From: Brevibacterium pigmentatum
GTDB taxonomy: Bacteria > Actinomycetota > Actinomycetes > Actinomycetales > Brevibacteriaceae
Direction of reading: 5' to 3'
Assembly (NCBI RefSeq): GCF_011617465.1
Contig: NZ_CP050153.1
Location: 3,534,001-3,598,000, forward strand
DNA length: 64,000 nucleotides
In this document: positions 34,152 to 43,830 of the stretch, in pieces
How positions within the stretch are numbered: the first letter of the stretch is position 1
Layout: the number at the start of each line of letters is the position of its first letter
Notes under the pieces: generated by a model
The model's input: only the letters and a program-made list of their open reading frames with translations
Databases searched by the model: none
Told to the model about the DNA's origin: nothing
Translations under genes and position numbers: made by a program

Positions 34152-35786
34152 TCACTTGCTCAGCAGCGCCAAACGGAACTGGAAAGCTGGGTCGAGGGTG
34201 TCGTCGACGCCCTTGACGTCCTTGCCGGACACGGCGATCTGGTTGCCCTGCAGGAGCGGCAGGGTCGGCAGTTCGTCAGCCAGCTGACCCTGGATCTTCT
34301 TCAGAGCCTCTTCGCGCTTGCCCTCATCGGCGATCGAGGACTGAGCGTTGAGCTCCTTGTTCATCGCCTCGTCACGGTAGTGGTTGGCGAGGAACGACGG
34401 AGTCTCGTCCGTGTCGTAGAAGAACGGCACGAGGTAGTTGTCGGCATCCGAGTAGTCCGGGAACCAACCCAGCTGGTACATCGGGTAGACGTCGTCGGTG
34501 CGGTCCTTCGAGTACTGCACCCACTCGGTCGACTGCAGCTTGACCTTGAACAGCCCGGTCTTGTCGAGCTGGTCCTTCACCAGGGCGTACTCATCGCCCG
34601 AGGACGGACCGTAGTGGTCCGGGTTGTACTGCAGCTTGAGCTCGACCGGGGTCTTGACTCCGGCGTTCTTGAGCGCCTTCTTCGCCTTCTCAACATCGGC
34701 GCCGCCCTTGCCGTCGCCGTATTCGGACTTCAGCGGCTCGTCGGAGCCGGGCAGTCCGTCGGGCACGTGCGAGTACAGCGGGGTGAAGGTGTCCTTGTAG
34801 ACCTGGCTGGCGATGGCCTGACGGTCGACGGAATCGGCCATGGCCTTGCGCACGGCGAGCGCCTTCTTCTCATCGGCCTCATCGGTCTTCGCACCGAAGG
34901 GCATCGTGTCGTAGTTGAACACGATGTAGCGGATCTCGCCGCCGGGGCCCTTGTGGACCTTGAGGTCCTCGTTCTTGCCGAGGTCCTCGACGTCGGTGGC
35001 CGAGAGCGAACGCCAGGCCACGTCGATGGTGTTCTCCTGGACGTCGAGCTTCATGTTGTTCGCGTCCGAGTAGTACTTCATCTGCACGGTCTCGGTCTTC
35101 GCGGGCTCGATGAAGCCCTTGTAGTCCGGGTTGGCCTTGTAGGTGATCAGCTCGTTGAACTTGAAGCCGTCGATCGTGTACGGACCGGCGAAGGCCTTGC
35201 CGTCGACGATGTCCTGATCCTTCGTGACCTTGTCGGCCGAGAACACGTCTTCGTCGACGATCGGTCCGGCAGCGCTGGCCAGCACTCCCGGCCAGGTCTG
35301 GTCGTTCTTGCGCTTGAGGTTGAAGACGACGGTCTTCTCGTCCGGGGTCTCCACGGACTTCAGTCCGCCCAGCAGCGAGGAGGGCCCGTTGGGGTCCTGG
35401 ATCTTCAGCTGCCGGTCGAAGGAGAACTTCACGTCCGAGGACGTCAGTTCGTTGCCGTTGGCGTATTTGAGCCCGTCCTTGAGCTTGACCTCGTACTTCG
35501 TCGGCTCGGTGAAGTCAGCCGATTCGGCGATCGAGGGGTTGAGCTCGGCCGTGCCCGGCTTGTAGGCGAGGATATACGGGTAGATCTGCTGTTCGACGAG
35601 CGAGCTTCCGTTGTCGTAGGCAGCAGCCGGGTCGAGAGCCACGACCTTGTCCGTGGTTCCGACCGTGAGCATTCCGCCCTTGTCGTCCCCGCCGCCGCCT
35701 CCGGTCGTCGAGGTCGAGCAGGCGGAGAGGAGCAGAGCTCCGGCTGCGGCGATGGCCACAGCCTTTGCACCGGTTCGTCGTTTCAT
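34152..35786 (-). CDS. ABC importer substrate-binding lipoprotein (family 5, peptide type)
   Basis: 544-residue extracytoplasmic binding protein. It has a short basic N-terminus (MKRRTGAKAV), a hydrophobic stretch and lipobox LSAC, with Cys23 as the lipidated residue, then a Gly/Ser linker. The body has family 5 signatures: YKPGTAELNPSIAESADF near residue 55, YEVKLKDGLKYANGNELTSSDVKFSFDR near 95, and RKAMADSVDRQAIASQVYKD near 310. It captures oligopeptides or a related ligand for the permeases downstream. It is the promoter-proximal gene of the operon. No ligand can be assigned. Confidence 0.91.
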   Translation of the reverse strand: MKRRTGAKAVAIAAAGALLLSACSTSTTGGGGGDDKGGMLTVGTTDKVVALDPAAAYDNGSSLVEQQIYPYILAYKPGTAELNPSIAESADFTEPTKYEVKLKDGLKYANGNELTSSDVKFSFDRQLKIQDPNGPSSLLGGLKSVETPDEKTVVFNLKRKNDQTWPGVLASAAGPIVDEDVFSADKVTKDQDIVDGKAFAGPYTIDGFKFNELITYKANPDYKGFIEPAKTETVQMKYYSDANNMKLDVQENTIDVAWRSLSATDVEDLGKNEDLKVHKGPGGEIRYIVFNYDTMPFGAKTDEADEKKALAVRKAMADSVDRQAIASQVYKDTFTPLYSHVPDGLPGSDEPLKSEYGDGKGGADVEKAKKALKNAGVKTPVELKLQYNPDHYGPSSGDEYALVKDQLDKTGLFKVKLQSTEWVQYSKDRTDDVYPMYQLGWFPDYSDADNYLVPFFYDTDETPSFLANHYRDEAMNKELNAQSSIADEGKREEALKKIQGQLADELPTLPLLQGNQIAVSGKDVKGVDDTLDPAFQFRLALLSK

Positions 35787-36161
35787 GGTGTTCCTGTCGT
35801 TTCAAAAGTGCTCTTCGTGTCTTCTTTGCTCGAAGAGATCCGCACCACATCATACGGTTCCCGTCCCAAATAGTGAACTGACCCACATAAAGTGATCCAG
35901 TTCGCAACGACTTCGCAACAATTCGCCGAGGCGGCCCTGCCCGGCACAGCGAAACCTCTTTTGCCGGAACGGGACACTGCGTCGGCGAATGCGATTTGCG
36001 TCACCGATGACAATCGGCTTGACTTATGAGGTGCATCACAGAGAACACATGGGAAACTCTCGTGATACTGGCCGCTGAATCGCCGGCCGGCGCTCTGGCA
36101 CAGACGCTAGATAAGCAACACCGTGTCGGCGATCCCGGCGCGGAAGAACGAATGGAGAAGC
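35787..36161. promoter_or_regulatory. Divergent intergenic region between importer and AGCS genes
   Basis: 375 bases with no convincing gene. It must hold the promoters of both operons, but I see no consensus pair with proper spacing; a TTGACT at 36019-36024 lacks an obvious partner. It contains the repeated 12-mer TCGCCGAGGCGG at 35923-35934, outside any coding region. Confidence 0.4.
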
Positions 36162-37700
36162 GTGTCCGCTTTCATCGACTGGCTCAACGGGGTGGTGTGG
36201 TCCTCCGCCCTCGTCTACCTGTGTCTCGGCGCGGGTGTCTATTTCACGATCCGCTCCCGCGCGGTTCAGATCCGCCAGATCCCAGCCATCTTCAGGCAGA
36301 TGTTCAGGGGCAAGAGCTCCAATGAGGGAGTCTCGTCCTTCCAGGCCCTCGCGATCTCTCTGGCCGGCCGTGTCGGCGTCGGCAATATCGCCGGCGTCGC
36401 CACCGCCATCGGCTTCGGAGGCCCGGGTGCCGTCGTCTGGATGTGGATCTCGGCCCTCCTCGGCGCTTCGACGTCCTACGTCGAATCCACCCTGGGACAG
36501 ATCTTCAAGGAACAGGATCCCCGCACCGGTGAGTACCGCGGCGGCCCGGCCTTCTACATCGAGAAGGCCTACCGCCACACCAAGGCCCGCGGCCTGTTCA
36601 AGGTCTACGGCATGGTCTTCGCTGCCGTGACCGTCATCGCCATGTCCTTCATGCTGCCGGGCATCCAGTCCAATGCGATCTCCGGCGCCGTCGAGAACGC
36701 CTGGAGCATCCCGACCTGGGGCACCGCCATCGCGCTCGTCATCATCATGGGCTTCATCGTCGTCGGCGGAATCAAGCGCATCGCGCACTTCGCTTCGCTG
36801 GCAGTGCCCTTCATGGCCGTCATCTACATCATTGCGGCCATCGCCGTGACGATCATCAACGCCGACCAGATCGTTCCGGTCTTCCAGCTGATGTTCACCT
36901 CGGCCTTCGGCATCGATGCCGGACCGGAAGCGGCCTTCGGCGGCATCATCGGCATGGCCGTCCAGTGGGGCGTCCAGCGTGGCATCTACTCGAACGAAGC
37001 CGGACAGGGCACCGGACCGCACGCGGCATCGGCCGCCGAGGTCTCGCACCCCTCGAAGCAGGGACTCGTCCAGGCCGGCTCGGTCTACATCGACACCCTG
37101 TTCGTGTGCTCGGCGACCGCGTTCATGATCCTCTCGACCGGCATGTACAAGGTCTTCGACGCCGACGAGACGACGATCATCGGCACCGGCCGCGGACAGA
37201 TGGCCGAGGAGATCGCTGCGACTCCGGGCGAGAAGTGGCCGCAGGCGGGACTCGACTCGATGATCCACGGCTTCGGGGCCAGCTTCATCGCGATCTCGAT
37301 CTTCCTCTTCGCACTGACCACGATCGTCGCCTACTACTACATGGCCGAGACGAACCTCGTGTACCTGCTGGGCAAGGTCAAGAACACCTTTGTGATCGCT
37401 GTCGGCAAGCGCGTGCTGCAGCTGCTCATCCTCGTCGCCGTCGCCGTGGGTGCGATGTCGACCGCGGGCAGCGCCTGGGCGCTCGGTGACATCGGCGTGG
37501 GCCTCATGGCCTGGCTGAACATCATCGGCATCCTCATCCTGCAGCAGCCGGCGTTCAAGCTCCTGCGCGACTTCGAACGCCAGACCAAGCACGGCCTGGA
37601 CCCGGTGTTCGAGCCCGAGAAGATCGGCGTGCGCAACGCCGACTTCTGGGATCAGCGCGTGGCTCGGCTCAAGGCCGGCGAGGCGGTGCCGGAAGGCTGA
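36162..37700 (+). CDS. Alanine/glycine:cation symporter (AGCS family)
   Basis: 512-residue sodium-coupled amino-acid carrier with about eleven transmembrane helices. Signature regions include FQALAISLAGRVGVGNIAGVATAI near residue 65, GPGAVVWMWISALLGASTSYVESTLGQIF, and GVQRGIYSNEAGQGTGPHAASAAEVSHPSKQGLVQ, the family hallmark. The C-terminal tail is hydrophilic. GTG 36162 has GGAG five bases ahead and starts the conserved protein; the frame extends to 36123 without a better site. Single gene ending at a strong terminator. Confidence 0.9.
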   Translation: MSAFIDWLNGVVWSSALVYLCLGAGVYFTIRSRAVQIRQIPAIFRQMFRGKSSNEGVSSFQALAISLAGRVGVGNIAGVATAIGFGGPGAVVWMWISALLGASTSYVESTLGQIFKEQDPRTGEYRGGPAFYIEKAYRHTKARGLFKVYGMVFAAVTVIAMSFMLPGIQSNAISGAVENAWSIPTWGTAIALVIIMGFIVVGGIKRIAHFASLAVPFMAVIYIIAAIAVTIINADQIVPVFQLMFTSAFGIDAGPEAAFGGIIGMAVQWGVQRGIYSNEAGQGTGPHAASAAEVSHPSKQGLVQAGSVYIDTLFVCSATAFMILSTGMYKVFDADETTIIGTGRGQMAEEIAATPGEKWPQAGLDSMIHGFGASFIAISIFLFALTTIVAYYYMAETNLVYLLGKVKNTFVIAVGKRVLQLLILVAVAVGAMSTAGSAWALGDIGVGLMAWLNIIGILILQQPAFKLLRDFERQTKHGLDPVFEPEKIGVRNADFWDQRVARLKAGEAVPEG

Positions 37701-37749
37701 TGACCCGCGCGGTCGGCTGACGATTCGTCGCCGCCGATCCGCGGGACAC

Positions 37750-37785
37750 CACGAGGCCCGGGACAATGGCGTCCCGGGCCTCGTG
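37750..37785 (+). terminator. Terminator of the AGCS gene
   Basis: A perfect 15-base stem, CACGAGGCCCGGGAC (37750-37764) and GTCCCGGGCCTCGTG (37771-37785), with a 6-base loop lies 50 bases after the stop. Confidence 0.8.
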
Positions 37786-37802
37786 CCATTCACAGTGGAA
37801 TC

Positions 37803-37878
37803 TCGCCGAGAAACGGGCTGAGCGCCGAGACACGGGTGTGCACATGCGTTTCTCGACGCTTGGCCCGTTTCTCGACGG
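37803..37878. repeat. Long imperfect inverted repeat with internally repeated arms
   Basis: Two 31-base arms (37803-37833 and 37848-37878) match at 25 of 31 positions around the loop at 37834-37847, which contains GTGCAC. Each arm itself holds two copies of a GAGAAAC/GAGACAC-type unit. It lies between the AGCS terminator and the fba stop and has no coding potential. It may be the fba terminator or a dispersed repeat. Confidence 0.6.
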
Positions 37879-37908
37879 TTCACGGGGCAGGCTCTGCTGC
37901 CCACCGGC

Positions 37909-38934
<1,026 letters not shown>

Positions 38935-39248
38935 ACTTGCTCCTTGGTCGGGGTCGGCCGTTTCTGCTGCCACCAGCCTACTCGTTCCGTCCTGCCCATG
39001 GCAGGAGGTCCCAACGGGGCCTTCCCCGCCGAGGATGCCCTCCCCCTGATGACGCCCACGGGCGGGACCCGGCGCGCAGCTGCGGATCCCCTCGCCGAGG
39101 CTGCCCTCCCCCGGCCTGGCCCGTGAACGCCGAAATCCGCCCGACCAGATGGTCGAGCGGATTTCGTCGGAGGTCGGCCGCCTCGGCGAGGCCCCTGCCC
39201 GATGCGGAGGTCAGGGAGCGCGCCTCAGCCGGGCCGCCTCTGTGCGGA
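38935..39248. promoter_or_regulatory. Intergenic region upstream of fba with direct repeat
   Basis: 314 bases with no convincing gene. A 20-base direct repeat with two mismatches starts at 39027 (CGCCGAGGATGCCCTCCCCC) and at 39093 (the same with CT for AT). One exact copy of the window-wide 12-mer is at 39178-39189. The BCCT terminator lies inside, so the fba promoter must be between about 38950 and 39130. Confidence 0.4.
39131..39166 (-). terminator. Terminator of the BCCT gene
   Basis: Outer arms CGAAATCCGC (39131-39140) and GCGGATTTCG (39157-39166) and inner arms CGACC (39142-39146) and GGTCG (39151-39155) form a 15-pair stem with one mismatch and a 4-base loop. Confidence 0.75.
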
Positions 39249-41162
39249 TCAGGACTCGGTGTCCGGAGGTGTCTCCGTCTCCCGTGTTGGAACCTCGCGG
39301 ACGTCGCGCTTGGTCTCTCGGGCCGCTGACTTCGCACGCTGCTTGCCGAGCAGACCCTGCGAGCTGCTGAGGCGGTAGTCGATGCGTTCGTCGACCTTCT
39401 CGCCCAGGTATTCGTCGAAGTCGTCGGCCAGATGCTCACCGACCTGACGGAACCGGGCCGCCCGTTCGATCGCGGCGGAGCGCTTGGCCTCCATGCTGAA
39501 GGCCTTGATCGTGGACACGCAGATGAGCAGCAGCACGATCGAGAACGGCAATGCCGTCATCAGCGAGCCAGCCTGCAGGGCTTCGAGTCCGCCGGCCGTG
39601 AGCAGCGCGATGGCGATCGCGCCTTCCAGCAGCGCCCACAGCACGCGCGACCAGATCGGCGGGTTCGGGTGACCGCCCGAAGCGAGCATGTCGACGACGA
39701 GCGAACCCGAGTCCGAGGACGTGATGAAGAAGATCGCCACAAGAATGATCGCAAGGACCGAGAGGATCGATCCCAGCGGCAGGGAACCGAGAACGTCGAA
39801 GAGGACGCGCTCGGCGACGACTCCCTCGTCCGGATCGATGAGGTCCCCGGAGCCGAAGAGCTGCTTGTGGATACCGGTTCCGCCGAGGACGGAGAACCAG
39901 AAGAATCCGACGATCGAGGGAACGAGCAGAACACCGGCGATGAACTCGCGGACGGTGCGGCCGCGGGAGATCCGGGCGATGAAGACACCGACGAAGGGTG
40001 CCCAGGAGATCCACCAGCCCCAGTAGAACAGGGTCCAGGTCGAGTTCCATTCGGCACCTTCGTCACCGGTGTAGGCGCCGATGTCGAAGGTCATGTCGAG
40101 GACGTTCGCCAGCCATACGCCGAGTGACTCGACGAAGTTCTGGAACAGGAACAGGGTCGGGCCGAAGACGAGGACCGTGACGAGCAGGACGCCGGCCATC
40201 GTGAGGTTGATGTTCGACAGCCACTTGATTCCTGCGCCCACACCCGAGACCACCGAGGCGGTGGCGAGGAGGGTGATGATGACGATGAGGATGATGAGGA
40301 ACGTGTTGTCGTAGTCGCCGACGACGCCGATGTGCTTGAGCCCCGCCGAGATCTGTTGGACGCCGAGGCCCAGCGAAGTGGCGATGCCGAAGACGGTGCC
40401 GAAGATCGCGATGACGTCGATGACGTCACCGGCCCACCCCTTGACCTTGTTGCCGAGGAGCGGCTCGAGCGCCCAGCGGATCGACAAGGGACGGCCGCGG
40501 CGGTGGATGGCGTAGGCCAGCGCCATGCCGAGCACGGCGTAGAGAGCCCATGGGTGCAGACCCCAGTGGACGAAGGTCTGAGCCATGCCCATCTGCGCAT
40601 TCTCGACCTCGCCGCCCGGCCAACCGGGCTTCGGTCCTGTGGTCGCGTAGGTCAGCGGTTCGGCCACACCGTAGAAGACGAGGCCGATGCCCATGCCTGC
40701 AGCGAAGAGCATCGCGAACCAGGACAAGACGCCGAATTCGGGCTTGTCATCATCCTTGCCGAGTTTGATCTTGCCGAACTTCGAGAAGCCGACGACGATC
40801 GCGAAGGCGACGAAGAGTCCGACGACGAGCATGTAGTACCAGCCGAGCTGGGTGACGATCCAGTTCTGGATGCTCGAGATGACATTGCCGGTGCCTTCGG
40901 GCAGGGCCACGGAGAACACGACGATGCCGACGATGATGACCAGTGCCGGCCAGAAGACGCGCGGTGCGATCATGCCCTTGCCGATGCGCACTCCTTGGCG
41001 CTGCAGCTTCTTTGTGATCGCGTCGTCTGAGTCGGATTCGCCGATGTGTAGTTTCTCTGGCAGATGCAGTTCAACGGGGTCTGGTTCACCGAAGAGCAGC
41101 TGTTCCTCGGGCCCCGGACCCAACCTCGTTCCCGACTGGGAATTCGGGTCGGAGTCGCTCAT
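39249..41162 (-). CDS. BCCT family transporter (glycine betaine/osmolyte type)
   Basis: 637-residue transporter with twelve hydrophobic helices. GMGIGLVFYGVAEPL near residue 155 and the tryptophan-rich segment FYWGWWISWAPFVGVFIARISRGRTVREF near residue 385 are the BCCT signature. Both termini are long and charged: about 75 acidic residues at the N-terminus and about 90 at the C-terminus. In the corynebacterial betaine carrier such termini tune osmotic activation, so this is probably an osmoregulated betaine uptake system. ATG 41162 follows AGGAGGACGAT, making the 38-residue upstream extension unlikely. Confidence 0.9.
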   Translation of the reverse strand: MSDSDPNSQSGTRLGPGPEEQLLFGEPDPVELHLPEKLHIGESDSDDAITKKLQRQGVRIGKGMIAPRVFWPALVIIVGIVVFSVALPEGTGNVISSIQNWIVTQLGWYYMLVVGLFVAFAIVVGFSKFGKIKLGKDDDKPEFGVLSWFAMLFAAGMGIGLVFYGVAEPLTYATTGPKPGWPGGEVENAQMGMAQTFVHWGLHPWALYAVLGMALAYAIHRRGRPLSIRWALEPLLGNKVKGWAGDVIDVIAIFGTVFGIATSLGLGVQQISAGLKHIGVVGDYDNTFLIILIVIITLLATASVVSGVGAGIKWLSNINLTMAGVLLVTVLVFGPTLFLFQNFVESLGVWLANVLDMTFDIGAYTGDEGAEWNSTWTLFYWGWWISWAPFVGVFIARISRGRTVREFIAGVLLVPSIVGFFWFSVLGGTGIHKQLFGSGDLIDPDEGVVAERVLFDVLGSLPLGSILSVLAIILVAIFFITSSDSGSLVVDMLASGGHPNPPIWSRVLWALLEGAIAIALLTAGGLEALQAGSLMTALPFSIVLLLICVSTIKAFSMEAKRSAAIERAARFRQVGEHLADDFDEYLGEKVDERIDYRLSSSQGLLGKQRAKSAARETKRDVREVPTRETETPPDTES

Positions 41163-41384
41163 ATCGTCCTCCTGATCGAATGATTGGATTACCGCTTCAC
41201 TCTGCCCCATTCCCCAGACACCTTCAAGGCAACTTTCAGGCAAGACCGCGACCACAGGGGTGATATCCCTGGTCACGTCGAGAATTCATCGTGCACGGGA
41301 TCAGGAAATGCAGCTTGTGAAAATTGGAGTCTGAACCGGAGAATCAGCCCGAGATTCAGGCCTCATTTCGGACCGTGCGTTCAG

Positions 41385-41390
41385 TACAGT
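41385..41390 (+). promoter_or_regulatory. Probable -10 element for a leaderless MFS message
   Basis: TACAGT (consensus TANNNT) ends six bases before ATG 41397. No ribosome site is present before the ATG, so transcription probably starts at or next to the start codon. No clear -35 element is seen. Confidence 0.45.
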
Positions 41391-41396
41391 GGCCTC

Positions 41397-42731
41397 ATGG
41401 CCTCGACTCTGACTCCGCCCGGTTCCGGCTCCGGTCCGGGCAATCGCCTGCGCATCTTCAACTGGGCGCTGTGGGACTGGGGCTCGGCGTCCTTCAATGC
41501 CGTGATCATCACCTTCGTCTTCGCTCCATATCTGACGAAGTCCGTCGCCGCCACCGAAGAGGTCGGATCCTCGGCACTGGGCTGGTCGATGGCCGCGGCC
41601 GGTTTCGTCATCGCCGTCGTCGCGCCCGCCGCCGGCACTCGCGCCGATGCCGGAGGTCGGCATCGCCTGTGGCTGGGCGTGCACACGGCAATCGTCGTGC
41701 TCACGATGTTCGGGCTCTTCTTCGTCCGCGATTCCCCCGACTATCTGTGGCTGGGTCTGCTGCTCCTGGCCGTGGGCAGCGTCTTCTTCGAATTCGCCGA
41801 GGTGTCCTACAACGGCATCATGGTCCGCATATCCCACCCCGACAACGTCGGCAAGGTCTCCGGATTCGGTTGGGGCATGGGCTACGTCGGAGGGCTGGTC
41901 CTTCTCGTCATCCTCCTCGTCCTCGTCATCCAACCCGAGGTCGGCTTCCTCGGCGCCAGCGACGAGGCGGGACTGAGGTTCCGCATCGTCGCGGTCCTGT
42001 CCGCCGTGTGGTTCGCGATCTTCGCGATCCCCGTCCTGTTCTCGGCACCGGGCGCGAAGGTCAAGGGCCCCTCGGGCGGGCACCCGATCCGCGCGTTCCT
42101 CTCCGATTATGCGGGCCTCGTGCGTCGTCTCATCCGGATGTGGTCGACCGAGCATCAGACGCTGCGGTTCTTCATCGCCTCGGCGGTCTTCCGGGACGGA
42201 CTCGCCGCGATCTTCTCCTTCGCCGGTGTGCTCGCTGCCGGCAGCTACGGGTTCTCCGCCTCGGAGATCATCATCCTCGGCGTGGCCGCGAACGTCGCCG
42301 CCGGTGCCGGTGCGATGATCGCCGGCTGGTTCGATGATCGCCTCGGACCGAAGCCCGTCATCATCGCGGGCCTCGTCGTCATCATCCTCGGCGGGCTGCC
42401 GATCCTCTTCAGCGCCGAGGCGGCCGTGTTCTGGGTCTGCGCCCTGATCCTGAGCTTCTGCGTCGGTCCGGTCCAGGCGTCGAGTCGGTCGTTCCTGGCC
42501 CGCATCACCCCACCGGAATCGGCCGGAGAGAACTTCGGCCTCTACGCCACAACCGGACGGGCCGTGAGCTTCCTGGGTCCGGCGATGTTCGCCCTGGCGA
42601 TCATGATCTTCGGTTTCCAACGGGCAGGGACGCTGGGCATCCTCGTGGTCCTCGCCGTCGGTCTGGCGCTCATCATTCCCGTCCGCCCGGACGCCCCGGC
42701 CCACTCCATGCAGGCCCGCACAGAGGCGTAG
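41397..42731 (+). CDS. MFS transporter, UMF1/Atg22-like
   Basis: 444-residue carrier with about twelve hydrophobic helices. It begins with the group's typical NWALWDWGSASFNAVIITFVFAPYL and continues with HRLWLGVHTAIVVLTM and FFEFAEVSYNGIMVRISHPDNVGKVSGFGWGMGYVGG, characteristic of UMF1/Atg22-type proteins. The group is linked to amino-acid or metabolite efflux in fungi; the bacterial substrate is unknown. The frame is open to 41184, but the part before 41397 has no family similarity. It lacks a ribosome site and fits leaderless expression. Confidence 0.85.
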   Translation: MASTLTPPGSGSGPGNRLRIFNWALWDWGSASFNAVIITFVFAPYLTKSVAATEEVGSSALGWSMAAAGFVIAVVAPAAGTRADAGGRHRLWLGVHTAIVVLTMFGLFFVRDSPDYLWLGLLLLAVGSVFFEFAEVSYNGIMVRISHPDNVGKVSGFGWGMGYVGGLVLLVILLVLVIQPEVGFLGASDEAGLRFRIVAVLSAVWFAIFAIPVLFSAPGAKVKGPSGGHPIRAFLSDYAGLVRRLIRMWSTEHQTLRFFIASAVFRDGLAAIFSFAGVLAAGSYGFSASEIIILGVAANVAAGAGAMIAGWFDDRLGPKPVIIAGLVVIILGGLPILFSAEAAVFWVCALILSFCVGPVQASSRSFLARITPPESAGENFGLYATTGRAVSFLGPAMFALAIMIFGFQRAGTLGILVVLAVGLALIIPVRPDAPAHSMQARTEA

Positions 42732-42759
42732 CCCAACCCCGGTGCGGAACCCGCGCGCC

Positions 42760-42820
42760 ATTCTGCGGGAGAGAAATGTTGATTTCAGCGGCGAGAATCA
42801 ACATTCCTCTCCCGCGGAAT
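42760..42820. terminator. Long bidirectional terminator
   Basis: Two 25-base arms (42760-42784 and 42796-42820) match at 23 of 25 positions around an 11-base loop. The arms include GCGGGAGAG on the left and CTCTCCCGC on the right. It lies between the convergent MFS and SRPBCC genes. Confidence 0.75.
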
Positions 42821-42824
42821 CGCC

Positions 42825-43355
42825 CTATGAGAGTTCGCTCGGTTGCGAGTTCGCACGATTGGCGGTTCCGCTGCGAGCCAGCAGCCCGTCGATCTGGTTG
42901 ATGGCTCCGGTCGAACCTTCGACGACGCCCATCTCTATGACGGTGCGCAGTCCTTCGACCGAATCGAACACCGATTCGTAGGTGGCTCGGGTTCCGGTTT
43001 CGGTCGCCTCGAAGGTGTAGACGCAGCTGCTGCCGGGCATCGATTCGACGATGGTGAAGTCCTCATCGGCGAAGTAGTCGCGGAACTCCAGTCGCGTGAA
43101 ACGATCGACGGCGGTCACTTCCCACAGTCCGCAGAATCTCTCCCCTTCCGGGCTCGTCATGAAGTACGTGACTCTGCCGCCGGGTTCGAGTGAATGGTCG
43201 ACGACTGTGGCCGGGTAGGTCGGAGGGCCCCAGATCTGTTCGAGCTGGCGCGGATCGGCGTAGATGTCCCACACCCGCTGGGGCGATGCCGCGAATTCGG
43301 CGACGATCGTCAGCGTCAGTGTCTCTTCGTCATGAAATGTGTCGGTGACCGGCAT
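42825..43355 (-). CDS. SRPBCC (AHSA1-type) domain protein
   Basis: 176-residue Bet v1-like protein. LTLTIVAEFAASPQRVWDIYADPRQLEQIWGPPTYPATV at the N-terminus and GGRVTYFMTSPEGERFCGLWEV are typical of the AHSA1 group. The C-terminal helix carries INQIDGLLAR. It follows the second ArsR gene by 25 bases, the same arrangement as the pair at 14.8-15.6 kb, although the two SRPBCC proteins are not close in sequence. ATG 43355 follows GAGGAGCAGCC. Ligand unknown. Confidence 0.85.
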   Translation of the reverse strand: MPVTDTFHDEETLTLTIVAEFAASPQRVWDIYADPRQLEQIWGPPTYPATVVDHSLEPGGRVTYFMTSPEGERFCGLWEVTAVDRFTRLEFRDYFADEDFTIVESMPGSSCVYTFEATETGTRATYESVFDSVEGLRTVIEMGVVEGSTGAINQIDGLLARSGTANRANSQPSELS

Positions 43356-43380
43356 GGCTGCTCCTCAAAGCGTGTGATGG

Positions 43381-43740
43381 TCAGTCTCGCGACCCGGCCG
43401 GCTCGTCTTCGGCCAGAAGGTCGTCGATTCTCTGGACTCGTTCGACCCAGTGGTCTTCGAGCTCGGTGAGCAAGCTCGTGATGGTGCGGAGCGGACCCAC
43501 CTCTGCGTGGGCGATCTGCCGTCGGCCGACTCGGCGCTTCGTCACCAGTCCCACACGTTCGAGAACGGCGACATGCTTCTGCACCGCGGCGAAGCTCATG
43601 TCGTAGTCGGCGGCCAGATCGGACACCGAAAGCCCTTCTCCAGCAACTCGGCGCACGATATCGCGCCGGGTCCGGTCGGCCAATGCCTGGAAGAGCGCAT
43701 CCGCCTCGTCATCGAGAAGTCCTTTCATACAATCCATCAT
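43381..43740 (-). CDS. ArsR-family transcriptional regulator
   Basis: 119-residue winged-helix regulator. LLDDEADALFQALADRTRRDIVRRVAGEGLSVSDLAADYDMSFAAVQKHVAVLERVGLV is the DNA-binding domain. No metal-ligand cysteines are positioned as in metal sensors. Three ATGs at 43740, 43737 and 43728 are possible. The first coincides with the end of a perfect dyad, and there is no strong ribosome site ahead of any, so a leaderless message is possible. Together with the SRPBCC gene 25 bases downstream it forms a two-gene unit, probably self-repressed. Confidence 0.83.
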   Translation of the reverse strand: MMDCMKGLLDDEADALFQALADRTRRDIVRRVAGEGLSVSDLAADYDMSFAAVQKHVAVLERVGLVTKRRVGRRQIAHAEVGPLRTITSLLTELEDHWVERVQRIDDLLAEDEPAGSRD

Positions 43741-43759
43741 ACAACCGAATGGTTGTATG
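43738..43759 (-). promoter_or_regulatory. Inverted repeat ending in the ArsR start codon (putative operator)
   Basis: Perfect 9-base arms CATACAACC (43738-43746) and GGTTGTATG (43751-43759), spacer GAAT. Read on the coding strand the last three bases of the dyad are the first ATG. Arm length and 4-base spacer match the dyad at the other ArsR gene (14810-14833), though the sequence differs. Confidence 0.6.
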
Positions 43760-43816
43760 TAAATAGAGGGAGTGGAATCTTCCGGCTGCGCCATTGACAT
43801 CCACGATTGTACACGC

Positions 43817-43830
43817 GTTTAATATTAAAC
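43817..43830 (+). promoter_or_regulatory. Perfect palindrome and -10 element directly before the TetR start
   Basis: GTTTAATATTAAAC is a perfect 14-base palindrome ending one base before ATG 43831. It includes TAATAT (43820-43825), a good -10 hexamer at the spacing expected for transcription starting at the ATG. Flanking ACGC (43813-43816) and GCGT (43833-43836) extend the symmetry with a two-base offset. Likely operator of the TetR-ABC operon. Confidence 0.6.

Noticed and set aside
36036-37904. 622-codon minus-strand frame opposite the AGCS symporter
   Set aside because: Covers a clear symporter gene and reads as charged low-complexity sequence; shadow frame.
38978-39439. 153-codon minus-strand frame upstream of fba
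   Set aside because: Overlaps the end of the BCCT gene and a terminator hairpin; Arg/Ser-rich with no family resemblance.
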